From Massospora cicadina (taxonomy: Eukaryota; Entomophthoromycota; Entomophthoromycetes; Entomophthorales; Entomophthoraceae), in NCBI GenBank assembly GCA_022478985.1, contig JAKSZP010014520.1:124001-188000 (forward strand): a DNA stretch of 64,000 nucleotides, written 5' to 3'. How positions within the stretch are numbered: the stretch's first letter is position 1; every line of letters starts with the position of its first letter. The translations under genes and the position numbers were made by a program. Shown in pieces: positions 22,498 to 34,559 of the stretch. Below the pieces are notes generated by a model. The model was not told where the DNA came from. It saw only the letters and a program-made list of their open reading frames with translations, and searched no databases.

Positions 22498-23649
22498 TGT
22501 TGGGATTTTTGCCCATATTCCCAGCCTGCTAGATTACTTGGTATCACTAGGGGAAAATTCCCTAAAGCAAAGTGAATTGGAAATCGGTTGACCCAAATTT
22601 TGGAGGAACTACATTTGGGGGATTTTAGGATATTTGTCTAATCGTATCCATTGGGGATCAATCCAGATGGATACCTAATATCTTATTGGGTGGAGCGGCT
22701 GACGAAATAAGGGCATCTGATAGTGATTAACTATCAGGTGTACCGATTGGGATCAGTTGGGTTTCATCACTGACTGATTGGGAATATTTAATGAGTTGTG
22801 AGGCGAGTGATGCTGCCTGCAACTAGCATATTGATTAGTTGGTGAAGTGACCTACCATAATGGGTAAAAAGCCCCATTACCTAAGCAGGTCGCTAGCCAA
22901 ACATGGTTGATTTACTTGGATCAAGAGGAAAACATTAGGGACACATTTCTGACTCTTTCCGTTTGAGGTCTTGAGGATGTCCAACGTCAGAATCCTAGCC
23001 AGGATGGGGAATACCATCACTGCTGAGATGAGGAAAGGTGATTCAATGGCAACGGCTGCCATTTCATTGAAGAGGTGTCAACTGAGGGTTAGACGGCCAA
23101 ATCCCCTATAAATTCCCTAGGATTCACTCTAATAAAAGACAGTTAAAAACACATATACACTTATACATTACTATTTTAGAACATTATTAGTTTTATTATA
23201 GATTTGGTAATAGTTAGACTATCAGCATCTAGCGTGAAGATTCCATCTCAAGGATATTATTGCAGAAGGCAATAATTGGTAGACTCTCAGAGAAGAGTAG
23301 AGATCTGAGCAGGGATCTAGAGATGAAGGGAACCACAGCTAAGGGATTGCTGCCAACTGTGTGTTGGGCCAAAGGAGACTGCCATCAGAGGATCTTAATG
23401 AAGATTGAGTGGATGAGATTACAGGGAATGAATCCCTATGAGTACGATATCAAGTATTAATAAAAAATATTGGCCAAAGCGTTGGGCCTGAAAATAGTTC
23501 TAACTCAACTATGGATAATAGTCATTATACTATTATCAAATATATATATATTCTTACAATGCAAGGTGCACAAGGAAATTAAACCTGTGCAGTAGAAAGA
23601 TTACTAGGGTTGACCTCCAATAATCAACCCAACGGAGTAAATTTTTACA
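22498..23649 (+). repeat. D 5' LTR (1152 bp)
   Basis: A direct repeat of 29875-31028 over its entire length. Frames within it, such as 23260-23460, are not supported as genes. Confidence 0.93.
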
Positions 23650-23652
23650 AGT

Positions 23653-23670
23653 TGGTGCTCACTACAGGGG
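23653..23670 (+). other. D primer-binding site
   Basis: TGGTGCTCACTACAGGGG lies three bases after the LTR end, identical to the C site over 17 bases. The shared primer tRNA is evidence that C, D and H belong to one lineage. Confidence 0.8.
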
Positions 23671-23697
23671 TAGTTGAGTAGAAGAATCTATCAATCA

Positions 23698-25076
23698 TGT
23701 CATATAAAGAAGATGTTTCCAATTTTAGAAATAAGTTACTGAAGGAAGTAACGAAGGTGGAATGTGAAGAGGATCACCTTCAGTGGCATTCACCCAGCTC
23801 AGCAGTGGAGCTCCAAGTGAAGCAAAATGAAGATACTCAAGTTCAGGGAAAAGGACTTGCAGCCTAGATATGGAACAATCTAGTGCTGCAAGGAAACCAG
23901 TTCCACCAGACATCTACTTGAGATGAAGAGTATCAGCAGGGCCAACTTGGGTTGGAATTGGGCCCGCTGTAAATAGTCCCAAGGAACAGCAGGATCAACT
24001 CAGGTTGAAATTGGATCCGCTTTAAATAGTCCTGAGGAGAGAGTGTTTAGATGAGGCATTGGACAAAATAAGAAGCAATCAATCTGGAGAATTGGATTGC
24101 CATACCAATGAAGAGATGAAGTCAAAAGAGGAAATGATTGATCCAAGATAGTGGAGGAAATCATTTGATTTAATAACACTCAATCACTGGTCAGAAGTTG
24201 CTGGAGACGAGTTCATCAATTCCAGAGACATTGGATGAAGCTAACGATGCCAGAACGACCTGTGTAATTAAGGATAGCCATGAAGGCTGAAAATCGTTTT
24301 CAGGAGAAAAAACGAGCTGGACAATCAGATGAAACTGTTGGCTGATGAGATACAAAGATCTGAGAAGCATCAGTTTGCCAAATAAGAGATGAAATTAGGG
24401 CCTGATGGACGAATTTCCAGTCAGGATTAAAGGCCTAATTCAGGAGAACTGCCTGAAGTTGGCAAATATGGCCTATACATGAGAAGACAGCGCTGCTGGT
24501 CATATAGGGAGAAAGGTTAATACTGATTGGTAGTATTGAGCCTAAGAGAAAATAATTGCAATTTTCCAGCGGATCTCTGAACCATTAAATGGTTATGTCC
24601 TGAGATTTTGGTCAAGTCCCAGAAGGGGACCACTGAACCAAATGGTTGGTTAAATCTTAAGAGGATAAGATTTTGAACCATGATAACTGGTAGGTTTAAG
24701 TACCCAGGACCCAGTTAAGATAAAAGGAAAGGAAGGACCTCTGAGCCTTTTTGTAGGTTGCAAGTCCCATTGCAAAAGAAAAATACAAAAAAATATATAA
24801 AATATTAAAATATCAATTTTATGGTCTATGAGTTTGGACCTAAGAAGTGACAAGAAATCCTGATGGCTGAATGGAGGAAATTCCACCCTTGATGAGATGA
24901 AATTATCAGCTGGGGTAGCCAAAAAGTATCAACTATTGGTTGATTAAGAGCAACTCGCTGATCTGTTGGAAGGCCAGCAAGAGGAGATGCTCAAATTATT
25001 GAAAAGTATTGGAGAAAATTCGCCCAAAAATGACCAGGAAATTGGGATACACATGAAGTGAATTGCAAGGTCAATA
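23698..25076 (+). pseudogene. D gag/protease region, degenerate
   Basis: A start at 23698 opens a 55-codon frame ('MSYKEDVSNFRNKLLKEV'), then stops accumulate. A 53-bp tandem pair lies at 23943-24045 ('caacttgggttgg' and 'caactcaggttga'). 24585-24780 repeats text also found at 27846-28040. 24907-25075 is a first, more decayed copy of the segment at 25150-25320, offset 243 bp. No CCHC or DTG motif is readable. Confidence 0.5.
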
Positions 25077-26145
25077 ATGGGGAAATCTGCCAATCAGGCC
25101 AAATTGAGACAATTCTACAATTTAGGGTCTCTCAATAAAATGGGATTACCAGCTGGAGCAGCCAAAAGCATCAACTTATTAGTTGATCAAGAGCAGCTCA
25201 CAGATCTGTCAGAAGGGCAGAAGGAGGAGGTGCTCAAATTATTTGAGAGATATTGGGAAGTATTTGCTCAGGATGATCACAATTTGGGATGCGCACAAGA
25301 TATAATTCACAAAGTTGACACCAGAGAGAAAATTTATTTATAAGAATGAGACCAATCTGAAGATTGAAAGCTGCTGAAGTGGTAGTGGAAGATGAGATCA
25401 GCAAACTAGTAAAGCATGGGCTTCTAGTTCCATTGTCAAGTCCTTGGGCAAGCCCGATTTTGATCATAAAGAAGAAAGATGGATTGAACCTGGGTAGTGA
25501 TTGACTATGGAGGCTGAATAAAATTATGAAGAAGGATTCATATCCCCTACCAAGGATTGATGATGCACTGGGCCAATTAGGAGAAGCAAAGTATTTCTCC
25601 ACAATGGACCTAATCTCGGGATACTGGCAGATTGACTTGCCAGCAGAAGACCAGGAAAATGTGTGATTATCACCGCACAGGGGTTATACCAGCTGACTAG
25701 GATGCCCCAGAGTCTTTGTAATGTGCCCACAACGTTCCAGAGGGCCATGGATGTGGTATTAAGTGACCTGAAGTTGTCATGCATCCTGGTATATCTGGAC
25801 AATATCAATGTGTTCAGTAGAACGTTTACTGATCACCTTCAGCACTTGGAGGAAGTGTTTAAGAGACTGTCTGCGGCTAACCTGAAGATCAAGCCATGGA
25901 AGTGCCACTTCTTCAAGAAGGAGCTTGAATACCTAGGATTTGTGATCAATGCAAATGGATTGCAGCCGCAACCCCAGAAGATAGCAGCTATTGAACAGAT
26001 GGCTGTGCCAAAGAGTGTCCAAGACATCCAAGTATTCCTTGGGATGGTCAGATACTATAGAAGATTTATTTGGGACTTCGCCCGAATAGCTGAGCCTTTA
26101 TTTCATTTATTAAAGGATCTAAAAAAAAGGATTCATATGGAATGA
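25077..26145 (+). pseudogene. D reverse transcriptase, active site mutated
   Basis: 25077-25343 is the segment leading into the domain ('VFAQDDHNLG', 'HKVDTRE'). After a shift, 25500-25660 gives 'SYPLPRIDDALGQLGEAKYFSTMD' text, and 25663-26145 the palm and connection. The box is YLDN at 25792-25803 where YLDD is expected, so one catalytic Asp is lost by a G-to-A change. The C-terminal 'IQVFLGMVRYYRRFIWDFARIA' is well kept. Confidence 0.88.
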
Positions 26146-26191
26146 AGAGGCCCAGGACTCTTTTGATGAATTATGCTGGTACCTGATAAAT

Positions 26192-26494
26192 TTGCCAATT
26201 CTGAAATATACAAATTTTGATTGGGAGTTTATCATTCAAACCAATGCTTCGTTGATGGCGATTGGCGCCATACTGAGCCAAGTAGATGAACTTGGGGATG
26301 AACATCCAGTGGTGTATGTGAGCTGGACACTCTCTGCTGTGGAGAGGAATTACACCATAACTGAGTGTGAATGCCTTGTGGTCATTTATACCTGTAAACA
26401 GTTTCAGGTGTATATCCATGGAACATACTTTAAGGTGGTGATGGACCACTCTTTGTTGCATTGGCTGCACAATCTGCGGGAGCCTGAAGGATGA
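26192..26494 (+). pseudogene. D RNase H
   Basis: The 100-codon stretch reads 'FIIQTNASLMAIGAILSQ' (first Asp replaced by Asn), then 'YTITECECLVVIYTCKQFQVYI' and 'VVMDHSLLHWL'. The order fits gypsy RNase H. Stops at both ends separate it from neighbouring domains. Confidence 0.85.
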
Positions 26495-26548
26495 CTGGCC
26501 TGATGGGCACTCAAGCTTCAGGCTTATGATTACAAGATAGTCCACTGA

Positions 26549-27810
26549 GTGGGGGCTTCTCACCAGAACGCGGATGGCTTATTGCGGTTACCAATGGTCC
26601 AGTTGGTATATCTGCAGGCGGATGAGCTATTCCAGAGAATGGTCAAAGGAAGAATTGAGGACAAGCTTCGAGAAATCCAAGGTACACTTCAAAAAGTGAT
26701 GGAAAACACTGAGATCATGGATGGACAAGTATTCAAGATGATAAATGGGAAATGGCTATTATTCCTGAAACTGTCAGAGAGAGCAGTGATCGTTCAAGCT
26801 GCTCATAAGGTTGTCAGGCACAGAGGCCTGAGAAAAATGACTGACCATATTTGCCAGTATTATTACTGGGAATCGATTAATTATGATGTCATGGACCATC
26901 TGGCTTGTTGCATGGAATGCCAACTGCATAAACCACACAAGAATACAACTGGATACCAACTGGTCTGACCTGGATTTGCATGGCACACGGTGTCTATCAA
27001 TGTGATGGGACTGTTAGCAATGAGTACAGGAGGAGTGAAATACATCATAGTAGCCATTGATCATCTGATGAGATGGGTAAAAATGAAAGCATTAACCTGA
27101 GTTGATGCTACCAGTACTGCGAGATTCATCCTGGATCAAGTAGTATACTGGCATGGGTGTCCACAAGTTATACTGAGCGATAATGGGACCAACTTAACAT
27201 CCCATGTGATCCCAAGGCTAAACAAAATAATGGGGATCTGGGGAATCATGTCAGTACCATACTGGCTGGAGATGAACAGACTGGTAGAACAGGTCAATGG
27301 GACGCTGGCCACGATGCTGAGGAAGCTAGTCACAGGGAGAACTTCCACATGGGGAATGTACCTGAGTTTGGTGACGTTTGCCTACAACATCAGTCATCAT
27401 ACGGTGATGGGAAAGATTCCGTTTGAATTACTTTACAAAAGAAAGGCCACGTTACTGCCAATATTATATTCAGTAGTAGAACCTACATTGGGGATGAGTA
27501 CCAAACAATACCTGGACTGACTGACAAGTATCCTGATCAATATGCAATCACAAGCATTTGATACTACCTTAAAGAAAAGGATACAAGCGAAATTGACAGA
27601 TGATAAGAACTGACCGCCATTAGAAGAATATCAAATAGGAGAAAGAGTCGCCTATTGCGATATGCATAGTTATAGATGAAGAAACAAGCTGGATGTGTTA
27701 TGGTCAGGTCCATTCAAAGTAATCGCCAAGATGGCGACTGATGCTTATTCCATCAAGAATCTCTTGGATGGAAGAGTAGTAAATTGAGTCCACGCTAAGT
27801 ATTTAAAGCT
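26549..27810 (+). pseudogene. D integrase, broken
   Basis: The H2C2 finger ('AHKVVRHRGLRKM', then CCMEC) lies at 26800-26925. In the core the first Asp is Asn ('VSINVMG' at about 26992), the second is kept ('ILSDNGTNL' near 27172), and the Glu region is 'LVEQVNGTL'. The C-terminal GPF motif is near 27707 and 'VHAKYLKLW' ends the protein near 27817. No chromodomain follows. Stops are scattered through it. Confidence 0.87.
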
Positions 27811-27839
27811 GTGGATTGAAGAAAAAAAAAAAAAAGAGT

Positions 27840-28060
27840 TCCCAAAGGACCAATGAACCATTAAGTTGGTCATGTCTAATGATTAGGTCAAGTCTGAAAA
27901 AAGGACCTCTGAACCAATCTAGATGGTTAAGTCTGAAAAAAGGACTGCTGAACCATAGAAAACTGGTAGGTTTAAGTTCCCAGAATCCAGTTTGGGGGAA
28001 AAGATGGACCTCTGAACTGAAACAAGGTCAAGTACCATAGAAAAAAGGGAAATAAAAATA
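27840..28060 (+). repeat. Minisatellite-like region after D pol
   Basis: Units of about 35-50 bp containing 'ggacc(t)ctgaacca' and 'ggt(ta)aagtctgaaaaa' repeat about four times. Closely related text occurs before pol at 24585-24780. The two blocks frame the pol gene of D and may be non-coding spacer shared by the family. Confidence 0.6.
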
Positions 28061-28253
28061 AAAAATGATAAAAGATATTGGAAAAAAGAGAGAGCTGATA
28101 TATTTATAAATTTTTATTTTTTATTGATTGTCCTCAGTGCTGGGATGATTCCGCCTATGTCACCTCTTGGGGGGAGGGAGGATGGATTGCGGTAGGAAGG
28201 AATAGCTCATCAAAAGTGATATGCAATTATATACTTGCAAGGGTGAGTCCTAC

Positions 28254-29297
28254 TCAAAACCACATTTGTTGAGCTGACGCTGAGCCCCAAGAGAACGTGA
28301 CTAGGGGAAGGGAATTGGATATGTCAGAAGATGCCAATTGTGAAACCCTGGAGTGGGGTGGAAAGCAGCAATAAAGGAAGAGGCAATCAGCAAATAACCC
28401 CGAGTAATCCTGATAAGGCACCAGCGCCAGAAGATTTGTCTTGAGTGCCTGCCAATGGGCCTCATCAAGGACACTGGACATGTGAGCTGGCAGCAAAGAA
28501 GGAATACTCTAGAGAGGTTGTCAAATCATACCCCTAATTAGCGCCATCAACGGAAGATAGTGATGGGAAGCTCCAGAGAAGAGGTAGTCATGTAAAGAAT
28601 GGATTGCATCCTGTAAATGATGACTATGGGCTTTGTGGAAGCTGAAGCTGAATGACCGATGAAAATCAGGTGAGGTTGGAAGCTTTGTTGACCAACTTCA
28701 AAGAACTTGGCTGGCAAAGTGGAGAGCATAAGCGGAAGTATCCTGATCCAGAAGGTTGTCCAGATCTGAGGGATTCAGTACTAATGACAATGCCTTGGTG
28801 ACTTGCGCTCAAAGTTCAGCATAGGGGAGCTCAGAATGAATGCTGTTCCCAATTGAAAGCTCAGAAACCAGCACCGCGGGTTGGTAAAATTGATTGAGTT
28901 GGAAGAGGAACTTGAGGAGAAAATCTGACCTGGCCAGGAATGAACGATCTAAAGCAGTTGGCATAACCTCCAGAGCATCAACGATGATGTATGGAGCCTC
29001 AGTGAAAGGAGCTGAATCCAGAAGGGTTTAGAAGTCTAACTTGGGGATTGACTGTAAGGGAAGAGTTGGCTGAGAGTTATTCAAAATGATGGCACGCCTG
29101 GTTTCAGTGGGATTGGATACCGTTTTTGGTAACTCAATGGAAGGACTAGCCCCTTGCGCCAGACTAGGCATATGAGTCCTGGAAGGACCATAGAAGAGGT
29201 TCTGCTGAGCATCCTGACTCATCTTCTAGAAGAGGCAGAGGTCCGAATCTGACAGACTGTTCAGAAGTTGCTGATAATGAGATTCTGAGTTTGACAT
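28254..29297 (-). pseudogene. Antisense frame between pol and 3' LTR of D, product unknown
   Basis: On the minus strand one reading frame runs from an ATG at 29297 ('MSNSESHYQQLLNSLSDSD') through 29222-29028 ('MSQDAQQNLFYGPSRT') to 28496-28254 ('MSSVLDEAHWQALKTNLLALV'). These pieces share the frame (29297, 29222 and 28496 differ by multiples of 3). About 6 in-frame stops occur in about 348 codons, fewer than chance and similar to the decay seen in D pol. The end is at a stop at 28254. I recognise no domain; the start is Ser/Gln-rich, the rest hydrophobic and helical-looking. Extra antisense ORFs at this place are known in some plant gypsy elements. It may also be a captured host gene. Confidence 0.5.
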
Positions 29298-29874
29298 ATG
29301 AGCAGGACTAGAGGGGGATGTCAGACTTATATAGAAGTTGACATTATGCACCCTACAATCCATTAGGCTCTAATTTTGGGAAATTAATTTCATAAAATCA
29401 ATGAAATAAGCTTTCTGGAAGGATTAATAATGACTTACAGCCAAAAGGTTATGAGTGAAATAACAAAGGCGAACATAAATAAGTATACTTAATCAAGCCA
29501 CAAAAACGAACATTGATGGCAAGAGTCTCCTGTCTAGGATGAGGAGAGAATCAGGAATTTGGGGATGCCAGACCAAGAAACCTGAATATGACAGCGGGTC
29601 ATATACCCTGGTGGGGGGAAAACTGGATCCCAGGAAATGTATCATCATGAGTAAATTGATCAGCCTGGCATGACAAGAGGTCATGGGGACCGCGCTCTGC
29701 GTAGGTGGTAGTGAGGAGGAAGAGAAGGAATGCCGTATGCTGAAGGTCATCCTGAGCAGCGTTGAGTATTGATGAGTGTACTCCTTTTGAACCAATGAAG
29801 TATTTTATCAGGTGTCCAAAGTGGTGTTTCCATGCCCAGTCCTTTTCTCGCTGGAAACCTAGGCAAGAGGGGGA

Positions 29875-31028
29875 TGTATTGGGATTTTTGCCCATATTCC
29901 CAGACTGCTAGATTACCTGGTATTGCTAGGGGAAAAATTCCCTAAAGCGAAGTGAATTGGAAATTGGTTGACCCAAATTTTGGAGGAACTACGTTTGGGG
30001 GATTTTAGGATATTTGTCTGGTCAAATCCATTGGGGATCAATCCAGATGAATACCTAATATCTTAGTGGGTGGAGCAGCCGATGAAATAAGTGCATCTGA
30101 TAGTGGTTAACTATCAGGTGTACTGATTGGGATTAGTCAGGTTTCATCACTGACTGATTTGGAATGTTTAATGAGTTGCGAGGTGAGTGATGCCATCTGC
30201 AACTAGCAAATCGATTGATTGGTGAAGTGACCTACCATAATGGGTAAAAAGTCCCATTACCTAAGCAGGTCGCTAGCCAAACATGGTTGATTCACTTGGA
30301 TCAAAAGGAAAACGTTAGGGACACATTTCTGACTCTTTCCATATGAGGTCTCGAGGATGTCCAATGTCAGAATCCTAGTCAGGATGGGGAAGACCATTGC
30401 TGCTGAGACGAGGAAGGGTGATTCAATGGCAACGGCTGCTGTTTCATTGAAGAGGTGTCAACCAAGGGTTAGATGGCCAAATCCCCTATAAATTCTCTAG
30501 GATTCACTCTAATAAAAGATAGTTAAAAACACATATACACTTATACATTACTACTTTAGAACATTATTAGTTTTATTGTAGATTTGGTGATAGTTAGACT
30601 ATCAGCATCTAGCGTGAATATTCCATCTCAAGGATATTATTGCAGAAGGCAATAATTGGTAGACTCTCAGAGAAGAGTAGAGATCTGAGCAGGGATCTAG
30701 ATATGAAGGGAACCACAGCTAAGGGATTGCTTCCAACTGTGTGTTGGGCTGAAGGAGACTGCCATCAGAGGATCTTAACGAAGATTTAGTGGATGGGATT
30801 ACAGGGAACAAATCCCTATTAGTAAGATAATAAATATCAATTGGAAATATTGGCCAAAGCGTTAGGCCTGAAAGTAATTCTAACTTAACTACAGATAATA
30901 GTCATCATACTACTATCAAATTATATATATTCCTATAACGCAAGGTGCACGAGGAAATCAAACCTGTGCAGTAGAAAGATTACTAGGGTTGACCTCTGAT
31001 AATCAACCCAACGGAGTAAATTTTTACA
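29875..31028 (+). repeat. D 3' LTR (1154 bp)
   Basis: A direct repeat of 22498-23649, preceded by the purine tract GGCAAGAGGGGGA (29862-29874). It ends ATTTTTACA at 31028, after which the C gag frame resumes. Confidence 0.93.
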
Positions 31029-31033
31029 GACGT

Positions 31034-32190
31034 CAAAAGCGCTGACCAAGTTACTTGCTATCTCCTCACTAGTACCACTACCTATCAAAAAGCGAAAGAT
31101 ACTGTGTTGTTGTTATTTGGAGGAACCATGAAAATGGCGCAGTGGAAGGCCAAGTTTATTAACCATTGGGTTTCAGCATAATGAGACCCTCACCACATTT
31201 GCTTATCACTTTATGGTGAAAGCCCATGTGTTAATTGTAGCAGGAACTTTAACCAAATCTGATGTATGCATAGCGTTGACCTCTGCTGTGAAACCATACC
31301 GTGAGCTTTTTAATACCATGGCTCCATTTTTAGAATCTGGTATACCTTTGCTTAAACTCGTTCAGATCTTACATTGGTTATCCGCTACCTTCCCTCCACC
31401 AAAATTAGAGCGGAACCCTATCCCCTCCACTGCTGGACCTTCTTATTCAAGAAAGTTATCTCTTCAAGTTCAGCGTCCAATTAGTAACCCTCAGCCTTAT
31501 TATCACTGCACGCCTCATCTCGCACCAAGTTGCCACCAGCAGTTCAACTATTGGGAAGGGTCTGTTTACACTGCTTGACTCCAGCCTAACTTTTGGGGTA
31601 GCCCATTTCACAACAACTATGGACGCAAATCTTACATGATCAATTGTTTCTCATTGGTCACTCTGGGCACTTGGCCAGAAGTTGTCTTCATCGTCAGGTT
31701 CATTCCCTACCGCAGGAACAGTATGATCAGGGAAAAGTCAGAGCGGAGTAGAGATGGAACTCTTTACTTCTGCTATTATAACTCAAAACGTCCCACCTGA
31801 CTCTATTTCAGTACATCCAGTGGAAGTTCCTCAGTATGAAGATGCCTTTCTATATCAGCAGCCAGTTGAGGGGTGAATGTGTTGACACAAACGCAATTTA
31901 TGGACATGATGGAAGCAGGCCCTCAGGAGCAACCACAGCCTTATGCCTGTCAGATGTTTAATCAACTTTCTACTGATGAACCAGATCCATTTGCTGATGC
32001 GTTTACTAAAAGGGGTAAACGCGGCCCTTCCTGTGAACACTATTGTTAAAGAATACCCTAAAGTTGGGGAGGGTATCATGAGATTCCTTGGAAAAAGATA
32101 TCCGTTAAATATCCATGTTTTAAACAATCATAATGCATCTTATTCTGAGTGTACTTACTGTGACATTGTTGTAGCAAAAACCTGAGTTCA
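31034..32190 (+). pseudogene. C gag, broken
   Basis: It continues the frame begun before D. 31213-31578 (121 codons) reads 'MVKAHVLIVAGTLTKSDV' and then a Pro-rich stretch. 31943-32185 is a second open piece ('CRLINFLLMNQIHLLMRLL'). Shifts and stops lie between them. No CCHC knuckle is clear. It sits between the primer site and the protease, the gag position. Confidence 0.6.
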
Positions 32191-32593
32191 TGAAATAATT
32201 GATATGGGTGCCCCAATCAACGTAGTGTCCACAAAGTTGGTGGCAAAGCTGGCATTAAAGCCTGACGTAAAGCATCATATGGTGTATGGGACTGCAGGCG
32301 CGGTAAGCACGGTCTCTGAAGGAGCGTACAGCGCACTACCTTTGCAATTTGGGTCAATTGTCATTGTAGCCCCAGTCATAGTGCTACCAAACAATAACTA
32401 TGACCTTTTAATTGGAACCACTTTTATGTGCCACTTTGGGACTGTTGTTGATATGACAGCGGAGACATTTGAAATTCTGGGGCAGCGGATCCCAATCTAC
32501 TTCACTTCCAGCAGAACGCCAAAGGATTTGGTACACATGATTCACGTTAGCCTTGCATATGGTGATGGGGTGGTTTCAGTTCGCTATCCTTGA
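32190..32593 (+). pseudogene. C retropepsin-like protease, catalytic motif altered
   Basis: The frame reads 'EIIDMGAPINVVSTKLVAKL', later 'NYDLLIGTTFM'. These are the two landmark blocks of a retrotransposon aspartic protease; the catalytic D-T-G appears as D-M-G, consistent with ACG to ATG. The H protease at 56975-57060 reads 'AILDTGSPINIISSKLIKK' and confirms the family. Open for 129 codons. Confidence 0.8.
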
Positions 32594-33119
32594 CTTAAGT
32601 GCAAGACCTGGGCCCACCTAATCAAATTTTTGAATATTAAGGGCTACCTCTTAGAGCGGCGGGGCCTATATCCATTCCCTCTGGACACCAAGTAATCATA
32701 AACACCGAGTTAGAGGTGGAAGTGCCTTCTGGGCTTTATGGGGAGGTCATTGGGCCTTATCAGCAATCACAGCTTGAGCCCCACGTGGCCCCAGGCATTA
32801 TACTTCTGGGACATGAGGAAATTAAAGTTTTGTTAGAAAACCCCCAGAGCAAACCAATGCAAATCCGCTGACACCAGATTGTAGCGTACTTACATCTGAT
32901 TCCAATAGATGAGGTCCTTCAGATTCATGATTTTGGGTCATTGGATGAATTTGGTTTACCAGTCAAGGCACCAACTGGCATACTAATGGTGGTACCGCAG
33001 AGTAATTTAATATGACTGTTGGAAGAGCAAAAAGATCAAGCAATAGCTTTATTTCAGAAGTGCAAGGGGATTTTCACTGTTGACAATCATGACTTAGGGT
33101 GTGCTTGGGGGTGGTCCAT

Positions 33120-33990
33120 TGAGTAGACACAGGAGATCATCCCCCTATAAGGTTCCAGCCTATCTGCCAATCAAGTGCAGCTGAAGACATTGTCACTAAC
33201 AAAATTGATAACTTGTTAGAGCAAGGGATGCTTGAACCGTCCAAAAGCCCATGGGCTTTTCCCATTCTGATTGTAAAAAATGGATGGCACCAACTGCATA
33301 GTAATAGACTACCGGAAGCTCAACAGTATTATAAAAAAGGACTCATACCCTTTGCCAAGGATTGACAATGCTTTGGATTGATTAGGGGGAGCCCATTATT
33401 TTTCTGCGATGGACTTGATATCAGGTTACTGGAAAATCAAGTTACCCATGGCAGAACAGGAAAAATGCGTTGTAATCACCTCCAAAGGCCTTTTTCAACT
33501 GATACGGATGCCTCAAGGGCTGTGAAACACCCTGACTATGTTTCAGCAAGCCATGGACAATATTCTTGGTAATTTGAAACTGTCATGCATCCTTGTATAT
33601 CTTGATTATATTAACGTTTTCTCTTAAACCTTTTTGGAGCATCTTGATCACTTAAAAACAGTAATCCTCTGGCTGGCTGGCTGAGGCGAATATTAAAATT
33701 AAACCTCAAAAATGTAATTTCTTCAAAGATCATCTGGAATACCCGGGGTTCGTGGTAGACTCTAAAGGTCTGAAACCACAGCTGGCTAAGGTGGAGGCCA
33801 TCAGCAAAATGACTACACCTAATAGTAAATGCGACATACAGGTATTTTTGGGAATGGTCAGTTACTACCAGCGCTTTATCCCTAATTTTAGCTGTATTGG
33901 GGGGCCACTATTCGAGTTGTTAAAAAAAATGCTGTGTTCAAATGGATGGAATGTCGTCAATCCGCTTTTGATACGCTTTGTATGGCGTTG
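33120..33990 (+). pseudogene. C reverse transcriptase, active site mutated
   Basis: The region 33280-33420 shows 'DYRKLNSIIKKDSYPLPRID'-type text with a shift. The active-site box at 33598-33609 is YLDY where YLDD is expected. 33752-33991 gives the connection ('DIQVFLGMVSYYQRFIPNF'). Several stops occur. It is close to the D enzyme in sequence. Confidence 0.85.
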
Positions 33991-34400
33991 ATCAGCGCAC
34001 TAGTGTTACACTATCTGAACTTTGATTGGAAGTTTATCGTTCAAATGGATGTGTCCCTTTCTGCTGTTGGGGCAGTACTTTCTCAAAAAGATGATGAGGG
34101 AGAGGAACATTCTGTAGCGTGCTGTAGTCAAAGTCTGAACTGCCATGAGCGTAATTATAAAGTGACCAAGTGGGAGTGCTTAGAAGTGATTTATGCATAT
34201 AAGCAATTTAGAGTCTATCTGCATGAGGTAAAGTCAAAGTTGTAACAGACCACGTGTCATTATGCTGGTTGCAGAACCTCATAGTACCTGAAGGCTGTTT
34301 GGATCTATGGGCTCTTAAGCTGCATGCTTATGACTTTGAGATCCTTCATTGGCCAAAATTAAAGCATCAGAACGCTGACTGTTTATCTTGATTGCTGGCT
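33934..34400 (+). pseudogene. C RNase H
   Basis: 103 open codons (33934-34245) read 'FIVQMDVSLSAVGAVLSQ', then 'HERNYKVTKWECLEVIYAYKQFRVYL'. The first catalytic Asp is present. The remainder (to about 34400) continues in a shifted frame, 'HQNADCLS'-like. Confidence 0.85.
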
Positions 34401-34559
34401 GTTGCAGTGATGACAGACCTCAGCAATGTGATGTATAATAAGATGATTAGTGGGAAGTATTATGACAAACTTGACCTAAGTGATCAAAGCATTAAACGAG
34501 ATGCAAATGAATACCTTTCAACAGAATGGGGAACTGTATAAGCATATTGGCAATTCTAC

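Larger units (their letters stand above)
22493..31033 (+). mobile_element. Element D (Ty3/gypsy, no chromodomain seen), inserted in C
   Basis: LTRs are 22498-23649 (1152 bp) and 29875-31028 (1154 bp). The start is TGTTGGGATTT, or TGTATTGGGATTT in the 3' copy, and the end is ATTTTTACA. The flanking 5 bp are AAGGT and GACGT (3 of 5 alike). A primer site (23653-23670) and a purine tract (29862-29874) give plus orientation. Internal order: degenerate gag, pol with reverse transcriptase, RNase H and integrase, then a 2-kb region before the 3' LTR with an antisense frame. In 120 sampled bases the LTRs differ at 11 positions, 8 of them transitions. Confidence 0.9.

Noticed and set aside
22067..22591. 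A 174-codon protein spanning 22067-22591
   Set aside because: The frame crosses a SINE, the C LTR end, the primer site and the start of the D LTR. It is a chance fusion.
29493..29895. Two minus-strand frames of about 100 codons before the D 3' LTR
   Set aside because: They overlap each other in different frames and one crosses the LTR edge. Unlike 28254-29297 they do not join into one long frame.
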